A program made the position numbers and the translations under genes. The notes under the pieces were generated by a model, which was not told where the DNA came from, did not search any database, and worked only from the letters and a program-made list of their open reading frames with translations. From assembly GCA_035547425.1 (NCBI GenBank), contig DASZUU010000035.1, forward strand, positions 39,481 to 103,480: DNA of 64,000 bases. The letters run 5' to 3'. This stretch comes from Alloacidobacterium sp035547425. GTDB lineage: Bacteria; Acidobacteriota; Terriglobia; Terriglobales; Acidobacteriaceae. Positions 52,016 through 60,043 of this stretch are shown one piece after another (the stretch's first letter is position 1; the number at the start of each line of letters is the position of its first letter).

Positions 52016-52432
52016 TCAGGCGGAGAAATTGGAGACGGGTGGACCACGTTGTGAATTCTTGCCTGGGCGCTGCAGTGTGCACACCGCAAGCCAAGAAGTG
52101 CATTGTGGTTCTTTAGTTAAATTGCAGTGCAGCCCGGCAACTGTAGAAGCCTCTCCGAAGCTTCCGGTATGAAACGCAGCAGGAAAAGCTGGCGGACAGG
52201 GGCACCGTTCTGAGATTTGTGAAAATGCCCTATGGCTCGAGCCGGCATCACCAGCATCATCCATCTGCATCGCGCAGTGATGCTTCCCGTGAACACGGCA
52301 ACAGGCAGGTAGATTGGCTTCCGCCAAAGTTTCCGGAGCGATCCATCCCAACCAGAACGGAGCTAGCAGAAGCACAAGAAGGCTTACGGCGCTTAAGCGC
52401 CTAAGTAAGCCGTCGTTATATGGCTTCCACAT
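52016..52432 (-). CDS. small exported CCR..G.HHC motif protein 1
   Basis: This 138-residue protein has one hydrophobic N-terminal segment (LSAVSLLVLLLAPFWLGWI), then ANLPACCRVHGKHHCAMQMD near residue 45-64, further Cys pairs (CPCPP) and a C-terminal RGPPVSNFS. It is clearly a paralogue of the next upstream gene, sharing LPACCR..G.HHCA and RGPP. The motif could coordinate a metal or form disulfides in the periplasm. ATG 52432 was chosen because AGGA lies eight bases upstream; a longer frame exists. It lies 57 bases ahead of the TonB receptor gene. No published function is known to me. Confidence 0.72.
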   Translation of the reverse strand: MWKPYNDGLLRRLSAVSLLVLLLAPFWLGWIAPETLAEANLPACCRVHGKHHCAMQMDDAGDAGSSHRAFSQISERCPCPPAFPAAFHTGSFGEASTVAGLHCNLTKEPQCTSWLAVCTLQRPGKNSQRGPPVSNFSA

Positions 52433-52513
52433 ATCCGGAATCCTGCAGCTAGACCTCAGGATGAGTTCAAAAGGCCAGGTGCGCACGAGCAGTGCGAATG
52501 TTGAATTGAAAAG

Positions 52514-52912
52514 TTAGGAAAAAAGAATAGAGTGCAGCGAAGGCGGGCCGCGTTTCTGTTGGGCTCGATCGAATGAAACGATTAGTTGTGATTTGTCGCT
52601 GATGGTGCTGAGTCGATAGCTTCCTGCAGCTATCGAGGGCAATCCTCCTGCAGGCAGGGTAAAAATATGCACTTGCAAATTGGCCGGCAATATTGCATGA
52701 GGAAAATAGGGGCAATGTTCAGCCGGTGCAGACGCATATCTTTCTGCAGTATTACCACTTTCAGCAACGAGCGCCGCGCAATGATGAGCGCCATCTTTTC
52801 GACAACATGCTGGAAGATGATTGGAAGAAGAATAAGAAGTAGCGGCAAACAGCGGCGCGCTCAAAAATGAGCAAAATATCAAGAGCAATAATATTGCTGA
52901 GACTCGCCGCAT
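52514..52912 (-). CDS. small exported CCR..G.HHC motif protein 2
   Basis: This 132-residue protein has a signal peptide (MRRVSAILLLLIFCSFLSAP, cleaved near LFAATS), then NHLPACCRKDGAHHCAALVA near residues 32-51, HCPYFPHAI, and a C-terminal KRGPPSLHSI. It is the first gene of a minus-strand set with its paralogue and the TonB receptor. The two proteins differ outside the shared motifs, so the duplication is old. The likely location is the periplasm or outer leaflet. The signal and strong motif conservation make it a real gene despite its small size. Confidence 0.72.
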   Translation of the reverse strand: MRRVSAILLLLIFCSFLSAPLFAATSYSSSNHLPACCRKDGAHHCAALVAESGNTAERYASAPAEHCPYFPHAILPANLQVHIFTLPAGGLPSIAAGSYRLSTISDKSQLIVSFDRAQQKRGPPSLHSILFS

Positions 52913-52949
52913 ACGCTGTAAAAATTTGTACTGCTACCGTGATGTATAG

Positions 52950-53019
52950 ACCTTACAAAGGTAGGCTGCGCCGTTCGATCTGCAAATCCCACTTCGTAAA
53001 GCGTTACTTGAACAGTAAC
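52950..53019. promoter_or_regulatory. two dyads in divergent promoter region
   Basis: ACCTT-ACA-AAGGT (52950-52962) and GTTACT-TGAAC-AGTAAC (53003-53019) are perfect small palindromes in the space between the divergent receptor set and the GH92 gene. They could be operators for a shared regulator. No regulator gene lies next to them. Confidence 0.4.
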
Positions 53020-53083
53020 ACAAAGGCTTGAAGGACTGCGTGATGGGAACGATGAATGAGCAGGGATGCGGTACTGTGGAACT

Positions 53084-55402
53084 ATGAAAAAAATCATCGG
53101 CTTCGTTGTTCTGGCTGTGGCGTCAATTTCATTTGCGCAGGCGCCTGATCCGCTTAAATTTGTCGATCCTATGATCGGTACAGGCCCGGAGGGACATACG
53201 TTCCCTGGAGCAACGGCTCCCTTTGGCATGGTGCAACTCTCGCCTGATACGCAGATTCGCCCCTTCAAGCAAAGCTACAAGTGGGCCGCCGGATATCGCT
53301 ACGAAGACACGACGATTCTTGGATTCTCGCATACGCATTTTTCCGGCGCAGGGCATAGCGATCTTGGCGATGTACTTCTGACGCCGATCAGTGGGACCAA
53401 AGTTCCGCTTGAGCCTGGTGATCCGGAGAAGCCCGGCTCCGGCTATCGCTCTCGATTCTCACACGCAAAGGAACATGCGGAGCCGGGTTACTACAGCGTA
53501 TTTCTTCAGGACTCTGCAGTCGAAGCGGAGCTTACGGCCAGCGAGCGTGTCGGTGTTCACCGCTATACATTTGCAAAGAATGCGCAGCGGAACATCCTGC
53601 TTGATTTGAGAAGCAGCATCTATAACTATCCGGGTAAAGTTCTCTGGTCGCGTATAAGAATTCGCAGGGATGGAACGGTAACCGGAATGCGTGAGACGCG
53701 AGGATGGGCGCCAGGACGACAGTTGTATTTTGCCATGCGCTTTTCTTCGAATATGTCAGGTCATGCACTTTATAACAACGAAGAAAATCCACCACTGTAT
53801 CATGGCTTCAAGACGCCGGGAACATCTCCGCAGGATACCCAGAGCATAGAAGGACGCGGCCTGGAAGCGGTGTTTGAATTTACACCTTCCGCTGAGCCGC
53901 TCATCGTGAAAGTAGCAATTTCTCCGGTAAGTGAAGAGGATGCGATTGCGAACATGGATGCAGAGGTTCCGGGATTCGACTTCGATCATGTGCGCGCCGA
54001 AACGCAACAGAAGTGGAGAACTGAATTATCGCGCGTCGAGTTCCGGGCAGCGCCTTCTGTTGAAAAATCTCTGTACACCGCGCTTTACCATGCCCTGATG
54101 GCGCCGGGCATAAGCATGGATGTGAACGGTGAATATCGTGGCCCGGATAATCAAGTACATCATGCAGATGGATTCCGCTTCGTGTCGAGCCTCTCTTTGT
54201 GGGATATCTATCGCGCCGAGCAGCCATTGATGACCATCATTGAGCCGGAGCAACGCACGAATGACCTGGTTCACTCCTTGATTGCTTCTCAGCAGGAGAG
54301 CCCATTTGGAATCTTGCCGGTATGGCAGTTTCAAGGACTCGAAACCTGGTGCATGATCGGTTATCATTCCGTGCCAATTATTGCCGATGCATATATGAAA
54401 GGTATTCGCGGCTATGACGTTCAGGCAGCTTTGGATGCCATGGTTGCGAGTGCTACCTATGCTCCCTATGGCAATCTGGGAGCGTATATGAAGTTGGGAT
54501 ATGTCCCCATCGATCATGACGACGAGGCCGCCTCTAAAACTATGGAGTACGCCTTCGATGATTGGACAATTGCGCGTATGGCAAAAGCGATGGGCAAATC
54601 AGCAATTGCAGCAGCTTTCCAGAAGCGATCTACATTTTGGCGAAATAACTTCAATGCACAAGATGGATTCGTCGAGCCTCGTCTCGAAAATGGAGCGTAT
54701 CGCAGGCCTTTTGATCCTGCAAAAGCCGGCGCAGGCAGCGGCTTTACGGAAGGGAATGCCTGGCAATACTCGTGGTATCAGCCGCAGGATGAGCAAGGTT
54801 TGATTGATTTACTAGGCAGCCGGGAAAAATTGATTTCCAAGCTCGATGCCATGTTCGATCAGAAAGTCGATCCTGCCATGTATGCCAATGTCGAAGACAT
54901 TTCCGGCATGATTGGTCAATATATCCATGGCAATGAACCGAGTCACCATCTTGCCTACCTCTATATGTATGCAGGAGCGCCGCTAAAAACACAGGCACGG
55001 TTGAAGCAGATTGTCGACTCGCAATATAAGCCTGCTCCCGATGGGCTGGTGGGCAACGATGATCTTGGACAGATGTCAGCGTGGCTTATCTTTACCTCTC
55101 TCGGTTTTTACCCAGTGGCTCCCGGCTCCAATCAATATGTTTTGGGTCGCCCATTCGTTGACCGTGCGGTAATTCACCTGCCTGACGGTAAGCTGCTAAC
55201 CATTGAAAGCGTGAACATGAGTGACGACCATGGCTTTGTGAAGGATGTTCTGCTTAATGGAAAATCGCTCGATCGTACGTATGTAACGCACGAAGAACTT
55301 ATGAAAGGTGGCGAGCTGAAGTTTATTTTCAGCAATAAAAAAGAGGCTGAATGGTCGCATCGTGCGCTGATGGCGCCTTATTCGGAGAGCGCGCAGCATT
55401 AA
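53084..55402 (+). CDS. GH92 family alpha-mannosidase, secreted
   Basis: This 772-residue calcium-dependent exo-alpha-mannosidase-type enzyme has a signal peptide ending SISFAQ. The GH92 N-terminal beta domain begins FVDPMIGTGPEGHTFPGATA; the catalytic domain has YIHGNEPSHHLAYLYMYAG and GNDDLGQMSAWLIFTSLGFY (catalytic Asp region), with GNAWQYSWYQPQD before it. It removes mannose from N-glycans or yeast mannan outside the cytoplasm. ATG 53084 starts the signal peptide; ATG 53066 is in frame upstream. The divergent TonB receptor could import products, but no sugar-specific SusD-like gene is present. Confidence 0.94.
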   Translation: MKKIIGFVVLAVASISFAQAPDPLKFVDPMIGTGPEGHTFPGATAPFGMVQLSPDTQIRPFKQSYKWAAGYRYEDTTILGFSHTHFSGAGHSDLGDVLLTPISGTKVPLEPGDPEKPGSGYRSRFSHAKEHAEPGYYSVFLQDSAVEAELTASERVGVHRYTFAKNAQRNILLDLRSSIYNYPGKVLWSRIRIRRDGTVTGMRETRGWAPGRQLYFAMRFSSNMSGHALYNNEENPPLYHGFKTPGTSPQDTQSIEGRGLEAVFEFTPSAEPLIVKVAISPVSEEDAIANMDAEVPGFDFDHVRAETQQKWRTELSRVEFRAAPSVEKSLYTALYHALMAPGISMDVNGEYRGPDNQVHHADGFRFVSSLSLWDIYRAEQPLMTIIEPEQRTNDLVHSLIASQQESPFGILPVWQFQGLETWCMIGYHSVPIIADAYMKGIRGYDVQAALDAMVASATYAPYGNLGAYMKLGYVPIDHDDEAASKTMEYAFDDWTIARMAKAMGKSAIAAAFQKRSTFWRNNFNAQDGFVEPRLENGAYRRPFDPAKAGAGSGFTEGNAWQYSWYQPQDEQGLIDLLGSREKLISKLDAMFDQKVDPAMYANVEDISGMIGQYIHGNEPSHHLAYLYMYAGAPLKTQARLKQIVDSQYKPAPDGLVGNDDLGQMSAWLIFTSLGFYPVAPGSNQYVLGRPFVDRAVIHLPDGKLLTIESVNMSDDHGFVKDVLLNGKSLDRTYVTHEELMKGGELKFIFSNKKEAEWSHRALMAPYSESAQH

Positions 55403-55531
55403 CAATGTCCCTGGTGGCCGGAGTGAACTGATTCAAACTAAAGCTGTAAGAGTTAAAGCCGACTCCACGCTGCTAAGGCAATGACCACGTTTGCGGGAGC
55501 AATCCGCATCTAAGCATGAGTGAGGGACATT

Positions 55532-56191
55532 GTGTCGACAGCAACCCTGAAGAATGCTGCTCCGTTTGTGCCGGAGCATAAAACGATGCCTCTCTTGCGA
55601 GAGGCAATTCAGAACTGTAGAGGATGCGACCTTTATCGGAATGCCACGCAGGCGGTCTTTGGCGAAATAAGACCAGGCTCGAAGGCAACAACGAGTCAGA
55701 AAGCCGAAATTATGATGATTGGTGAGCAGCCCGGCGATCAGGAAGACAAACAGGGCCATCCATTTGTGGGGCCGGCAGGAAAACTACTGGATAAATGCCT
55801 GCTACAAGCGGAGCTCGATCGTCGAAAAATTTATGTCACCAATGCAGTCAAACATTTCCGATGGGAACCTCGCGGCAAATTGCGTATTCATAAGAAACCA
55901 GGCATGCGGGAGATTAAGGCGTGCCGACCCTGGCTGGATGCCGAACTTGAAACTGTTCGTCCGAAACTGCTGGTCTGCCTGGGCGCCACCGCAGCCCAAT
56001 CGATTCTTGGATCAAAGTTCAGAATCACCGAATCTCATGGCCGGTTGCAAACGATCCAGGGTTTACCTCCAGTCGTTGCAACACTTCATCCCTCCGCCAT
56101 TTTGCGTGCTCAGAGTGATGAAGACAGAAAAAAGAGCACAGAGCTGTTTCTTAATGATCTGCAAAAAGTAAAACAATATCTTGAAAAATAA
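55532..56191 (+). CDS. UdgX-type uracil-DNA glycosylase
   Basis: This 219-residue protein is of the uracil-DNA glycosylase superfamily, UdgX group. Motif A is GEQPGDQEDKQGHPFVGPAG and motif B is LHPSAILRA. The UdgX-specific loop is GKLRIHKKP, with His120 in the position that attacks the uracil sugar and forms a covalent DNA link in Mycobacterium UdgX (usual loop KRRIH). Cysteines in NCRGCDLYRNATQAVFGE and ACRPWL could bind the FeS cluster of this group. GTG 55532 has GAGGG five bases upstream; GTG 55520 or ATG 55586 are alternatives. It follows the GH92 gene by 129 bases. Confidence 0.92.
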   Translation: MSTATLKNAAPFVPEHKTMPLLREAIQNCRGCDLYRNATQAVFGEIRPGSKATTSQKAEIMMIGEQPGDQEDKQGHPFVGPAGKLLDKCLLQAELDRRKIYVTNAVKHFRWEPRGKLRIHKKPGMREIKACRPWLDAELETVRPKLLVCLGATAAQSILGSKFRITESHGRLQTIQGLPPVVATLHPSAILRAQSDEDRKKSTELFLNDLQKVKQYLEK

Positions 56192-56259
56192 GCCCATTTA
56201 GTACGCGGATGGAAATAGAAGGGGTATGCTGTTAGCAATCAACCGTAAGTTGTTGATTA

Positions 56260-56334
56260 TGGTGGGCGCAGCAGGATTCGAACCTACGACTTCCACCGTG
56301 TGAAGGTGGCACTCTACCGCTGAGTTATGCGCCC
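56260..56334 (-). tRNA. tRNA-Val (anticodon CAC)
   Basis: The minus strand folds as a tRNA: acceptor GGGCGCA/TGCGCCC, anticodon stem CCACC/GGTGG around loop TTCACAC (anticodon CAC, reading GUG), and T arm GTAGG-TTCGAAT-CCTGC. The discriminator A and a genomically encoded CCA follow. It reads opposite to both neighbouring protein genes. Confidence 0.95.
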
Positions 56335-56551
56335 TATACCGCTCAATCCCTCTAATACGTCTGAATTGAGCTACTTGGCAGGAAGCCTTAGTTTATCACC
56401 GGATTTACCGTGCCGTAAACTGCGGCGATACACGTATCTTCGCAACAGTGCGATGAATTGCTGTGTATGCAAGAAATTTTGCCTGAATTGTGCAAATTTT
56501 GCTTCTGGAATGCTGTCTCAGCATCTGTTTACAATCAGATAGCAGAAGTAC

Positions 56552-57379
56552 ATGATGGAACGTAATCGATCCCGACGGCCTGAGGAAGCACACAGTTCAG
56601 CAGGCGAAGATGAGCCGGCTGAATCTTTCAAGGCTGATTCGGAAACGGCGGAGGATGACCCGGAAATTCCATCTTTTCCGCAACCCGAGGACGATTCCGG
56701 TGTTGGTAAGGGTATGACGACCATTGCTCTGGACCGGGTTTTAGATAGACCGCTGCCAAAGGGCGTGCGTGAGGAAGCAATTAGCCGCGAGTATGTCTCC
56801 GATTGGAGCGCCCTGACTGATGCGGAAATCATGCTGCGGGTACGTGAAGGGGACGATCAAGGATTCAATTATCTTATTGAAAAATATCGTAAACCCATTA
56901 TTCACTTCATGTTCCGTATGGTGCATAACCAGGCTACAGCTGAAGAATTGGCTCAGGAAGTTTTTCTGCGGGTCTATCGTTCGCGTCAGACTTACCGGGC
57001 AGAAGCACGGTTTACGACCTGGCTGTATCGCATCGCTACCAATCTCGGCGTAAATTATGCTCGGGACACAAAGCATGAGCGAGCGGCTCAGAATATCTAC
57101 CTCGACCAGCCAGATCCGGAGACTGGAACTACGCCCGATGTGGCAGATTCAAAGCCCCTTGTCGAGCAGGATTTAGTTCGCGATGAGCGCATGCGGGCCA
57201 TCCGTCAGCATGTGATGGCACTCCCGGAACGTCAAAGAGCCGCCGTTTTGATGCATAAATATCAGGACATGGATTACAAGCAAATCGGTGAAGTTTTAAA
57301 GCTGAGTGAGTCCGCAACCAAGTCCTTGCTGTTTCGTGCATATCAAACATTACGTGAAAGATTGAAGGACTTTGTTTAA
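56552..57379 (+). CDS. ECF-family RNA polymerase sigma factor
   Basis: This 275-residue sigma-70 family factor of the extracytoplasmic-function type has an acidic N-terminal extension of about 85 residues. Region 2 is FNYLIEKYRKPIIHFMFRMV with AEELAQEVFLRVYRSR and FTTWLYRIATNLGVNYARD; region 4 is LPERQRAAVLMHKYQDMDYK with QIGEVLKLSESATKSLLFRA. A zinc-type anti-sigma gene follows after 26 bases and a DUF3106 protein after that, so it likely controls an envelope-stress response and its own operon. A TACAAT hexamer lies upstream, but no -35 match was found. Confidence 0.93.
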   Translation: MMERNRSRRPEEAHSSAGEDEPAESFKADSETAEDDPEIPSFPQPEDDSGVGKGMTTIALDRVLDRPLPKGVREEAISREYVSDWSALTDAEIMLRVREGDDQGFNYLIEKYRKPIIHFMFRMVHNQATAEELAQEVFLRVYRSRQTYRAEARFTTWLYRIATNLGVNYARDTKHERAAQNIYLDQPDPETGTTPDVADSKPLVEQDLVRDERMRAIRQHVMALPERQRAAVLMHKYQDMDYKQIGEVLKLSESATKSLLFRAYQTLRERLKDFV

Positions 57380-57405
57380 GTTTTAGTTTAAGTAATGAGG
57401 GAATT

Positions 57406-57909
57406 ATGATCTGCCGGAAAGTTAAAGCGAACCTTGCCGACCTGTTGCTGGATCCGGAGTCGGTTTCGGTTGATGTACACAAACATCTGAGAGAGTGCGC
57501 GGACTGTCGCGAGGAACTTCAGTCTCTGGAAGCGACGATGGGCCTGATGGATGCGTGGCATGCGCCTGAGCCATCCGTTTACTTTGATTCGAAGCTTGCA
57601 GTGCGCCTGCGGGAAGAGCAACGCTCGGAGCCGGCAGGCGTGTTCGAGCGGATGCGTGCACGCATACTGTTTGGCAGCAATGTTCATCTGCGTCCCATTG
57701 CAGTTGGGGCTTTGGCACTCCTGATTATTATCGGCGGAGGCACATACGCGGATCTGATGACGTCGTCGCACTCCGGAACTCCAGCTAAGGTTTCAGCTAC
57801 GGTACAGGATTTGCAGTCGATCGATGACAATGCCCAGGTCTTCCAACAGTTAAATTCTCTGGACCAGGACGATCAAAGCGATAGCGGGAGTTCGGCCAAC
57901 AACCTATAA
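57406..57909 (+). CDS. anti-sigma factor, zinc-finger (zf-HC2) type
   Basis: This 167-residue membrane protein has a cytoplasmic N-terminal ZAS motif (HKHLRECADC, His-x3-Cys-x2-Cys, residues 25-34) that binds the sigma factor. A single transmembrane helix near 90-110 (PIAVGALALLIIIGGGTYAD) follows, then a short periplasmic tail rich in Gln/Asp/Ser. It holds the upstream sigma factor inactive until a signal arrives. A purine-rich GAGGGAATT precedes the ATG. Confidence 0.88.
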   Translation: MICRKVKANLADLLLDPESVSVDVHKHLRECADCREELQSLEATMGLMDAWHAPEPSVYFDSKLAVRLREEQRSEPAGVFERMRARILFGSNVHLRPIAVGALALLIIIGGGTYADLMTSSHSGTPAKVSATVQDLQSIDDNAQVFQQLNSLDQDDQSDSGSSANNL

Positions 57910-58020
57910 CAGGTTGTCGGCTGAAAATCAGGCACTGATGAACAACTGCGCAAAGGTTGTGAGATTTTCAGCGAATGGCCTGATCGCGTACAAATTAACA
58001 GATAAGCCTTGGATACAAAG

Positions 58021-58731
58021 ATGCATGCACGAAGAGAGCAACACGGACGGACGAACCGCTGTCGGCGGAGACTCAAGGTATTTCTATCCGTAGTGTTCTC
58101 GTTTGCCATTTCTTTCTCTACACACAGCGCGCTTGCTGGGCAGCATGGTTCGCATCCAGCACCTCACATGCAGGCACCGCATGCCTCTCCATCTCAGCCC
58201 AGACAGGAATTTCATTCTCAGCCGTTCAGGCAGCCGAATAATATTCCTGGGCCGCAGCGATTTAATACTGTACCTCAAAATCGAACGGGCCAGCCGGGGC
58301 ACTTGCCGGATTGGCTGAGCCGGCACCAGAATATGACGCAGCAGCAGCGAGAAAACGCGCTGCGACAGGAGCCGGGCTTCAACCGTTTACCTCAAGATCA
58401 ACAGCAGCGGTTGATGAATCGCATGCACGAGTTGAATAATGCGCCGCCACAGGAACGTCAGCGTATGCTGCAGCGCAACGAGATGTTCGAGCGGTTAAAT
58501 CCGGAACAAAAAGCCGGTGTGCGAGGCGCTTCGCAAGCCTTTCGGCAGATGCCGGCCAATCGGCAAAATGAGGTGCGCCGGGCTTTTCAGGATCTTCGCG
58601 GTGTTCCGCCGGAACAGAGGCAATCAATTCTGAATTCGGCCCGTTTTCAGCAACAGTTCAGTCCACAGGAACGAACAATTCTGGGCAACATGCTTTCTGT
58701 GGAGCCATACGAACCACGTTCGCCACGGTAA
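58021..58731 (+). CDS. exported DUF3106 domain protein
   Basis: This 236-residue protein has a long basic N-terminus and a signal segment (FLSVVFSFAISFSTHSALAG). A His/Pro/Gln-rich stretch (to about residue 95) precedes the DUF3106 region, built of short helical motifs such as LNPEQKAGVRGASQAF and RGVPPEQRQSILNSARFQQQ. The domain resembles periplasmic helical proteins that wrap or sense misfolded substrates (CpxP-like in style). As third gene after sigma and anti-sigma genes it may be the periplasmic sensor or effector. ATG 58021 was preferred over the in-frame TTG 58009. Confidence 0.8.
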   Translation: MHARREQHGRTNRCRRRLKVFLSVVFSFAISFSTHSALAGQHGSHPAPHMQAPHASPSQPRQEFHSQPFRQPNNIPGPQRFNTVPQNRTGQPGHLPDWLSRHQNMTQQQRENALRQEPGFNRLPQDQQQRLMNRMHELNNAPPQERQRMLQRNEMFERLNPEQKAGVRGASQAFRQMPANRQNEVRRAFQDLRGVPPEQRQSILNSARFQQQFSPQERTILGNMLSVEPYEPRSPR

Positions 58732-58756
58732 GCGCGCCGGGAGCGAAGCATAAGAC

Positions 58757-60010
58757 TTATTGAAGAGTAAGAGCCTCAGCTGAAGCATAGGCTTCCAATG
58801 CTTCTGGAGCGTGGGCGCGCCCGCCTGGGCCTACCCAGCTGCGAGTCCATTGTCTTGCAAAGAGCCGCATGATAATCAAGACGAGAAGTGCGAGAGCCGC
58901 ATAGATGATGAAGCCTGAAGCGTAAGAATCCGTATGCTGTTTTGATTGACCCAGAAGGTTGGGCAAAATCGAACCGCCTAGAGCGCCGATTTCTCCGATC
59001 ATACTGCCTGCGATTGCAGTCGATGTGGGCCAGCGCAAGGGAACGAGTTGGAAGGCTGCTCCGTTGCCTGCTCCGAGTGCTGCAAAACACAGCATGAAGA
59101 GCAGGGTAGTTGCAAATAACGAGGGTGATCCAATGAATCCAAAAAAACCGGCGATTGCGATCAGAAATACTACAGTAAGTGTGGTGACGCCGCCAAAACG
59201 GTCTGCAAGCCAACCGCCAAGCACGCGTGTAGCGCTGCCGGTAAGCGTTGCCAGAACCGTTAAGCTTCCCGCTTCGATCTTCGAGACATGAAACTGCTTG
59301 AAGTAGAACGACGGCAGAAAAGTCGCAAGTCCTAGGAATCCGCCAAAAGTAATAATGTAAATAAGGTTGAAGGCCCAGCCATCTTTTTCCCACAGGCATC
59401 TCAAGTGCTCAGCAAGTGTCTGGTGCTCCATGTCAGGCGGTTCTTTTGCGAAAAAGATCATAACTGCCAGCGGTAAGAGCATAAAAAGTGCTGCAAAGCC
59501 GTAAACATACTGCCAGCCAAAATGTTGGGCAAGCCGTGGCGCAAGCAGCGCGGCGACAGCGGTACCGCTGTTTCCGGCGCCGGCAATTCCCATCGCCAAT
59601 CCTTTATATCGTTTGGGAAACCATCCCGAACCCAGTGAAAGCGCCACACCGAAGCTTGCTCCGGCAATTCCCAGCAAGACTCCCATTGCCAGTACATTGT
59701 GATAATTTTTCACGAAGAAAAATCCATAAAGCAATGCGATGACAATGGCGGACATTTCAACAATAGCCGCCTTCTTTCTGCCGATATATTGTGCGAGCAC
59801 CCCAAGAGGAAATCGCATAAACGCGCCGGCAAGGGTAGGTATGGACACCATAAGGCCGATTTGGCCCTGGGTAAGATGGAACTGTTCTGAAATAAACGGT
59901 CCCATCGCTCCGTTCAGCACCCAAACGGCAAAGCTGAAATCAAAATACAAGAACGCCGCGAAAAGCGTGGGAATATGACCCGATTGCCGAAATGCTTTGT
60001 AGCTTGCCAT
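58757..60010 (-). CDS. nitrate/nitrite transporter, NarK family (MFS)
   Basis: This 417-residue 12-helix transporter of the nitrate/nitrite porter family has the two substrate-binding arginines: Arg66 in TM2 (AGAFMRFPLG) and Arg262 in TM8 (SATRVLGGWLADRFGG). The nitrate-signature loops GIAGAGNSGTAVAALLAP and GEIGALGGSILPNLLG are present. It brings nitrate into the cytoplasm for the reductase encoded directly upstream, 33 bases away. It is the last gene of the minus-strand nitrate operon. Confidence 0.92.
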   Translation of the reverse strand: MASYKAFRQSGHIPTLFAAFLYFDFSFAVWVLNGAMGPFISEQFHLTQGQIGLMVSIPTLAGAFMRFPLGVLAQYIGRKKAAIVEMSAIVIALLYGFFFVKNYHNVLAMGVLLGIAGASFGVALSLGSGWFPKRYKGLAMGIAGAGNSGTAVAALLAPRLAQHFGWQYVYGFAALFMLLPLAVMIFFAKEPPDMEHQTLAEHLRCLWEKDGWAFNLIYIITFGGFLGLATFLPSFYFKQFHVSKIEAGSLTVLATLTGSATRVLGGWLADRFGGVTTLTVVFLIAIAGFFGFIGSPSLFATTLLFMLCFAALGAGNGAAFQLVPLRWPTSTAIAGSMIGEIGALGGSILPNLLGQSKQHTDSYASGFIIYAALALLVLIIMRLFARQWTRSWVGPGGRAHAPEALEAYASAEALTLQ

Positions 60011-60043
60011 CTCCAGTCTCCTGGCTTGATATGATTGCGAAAT

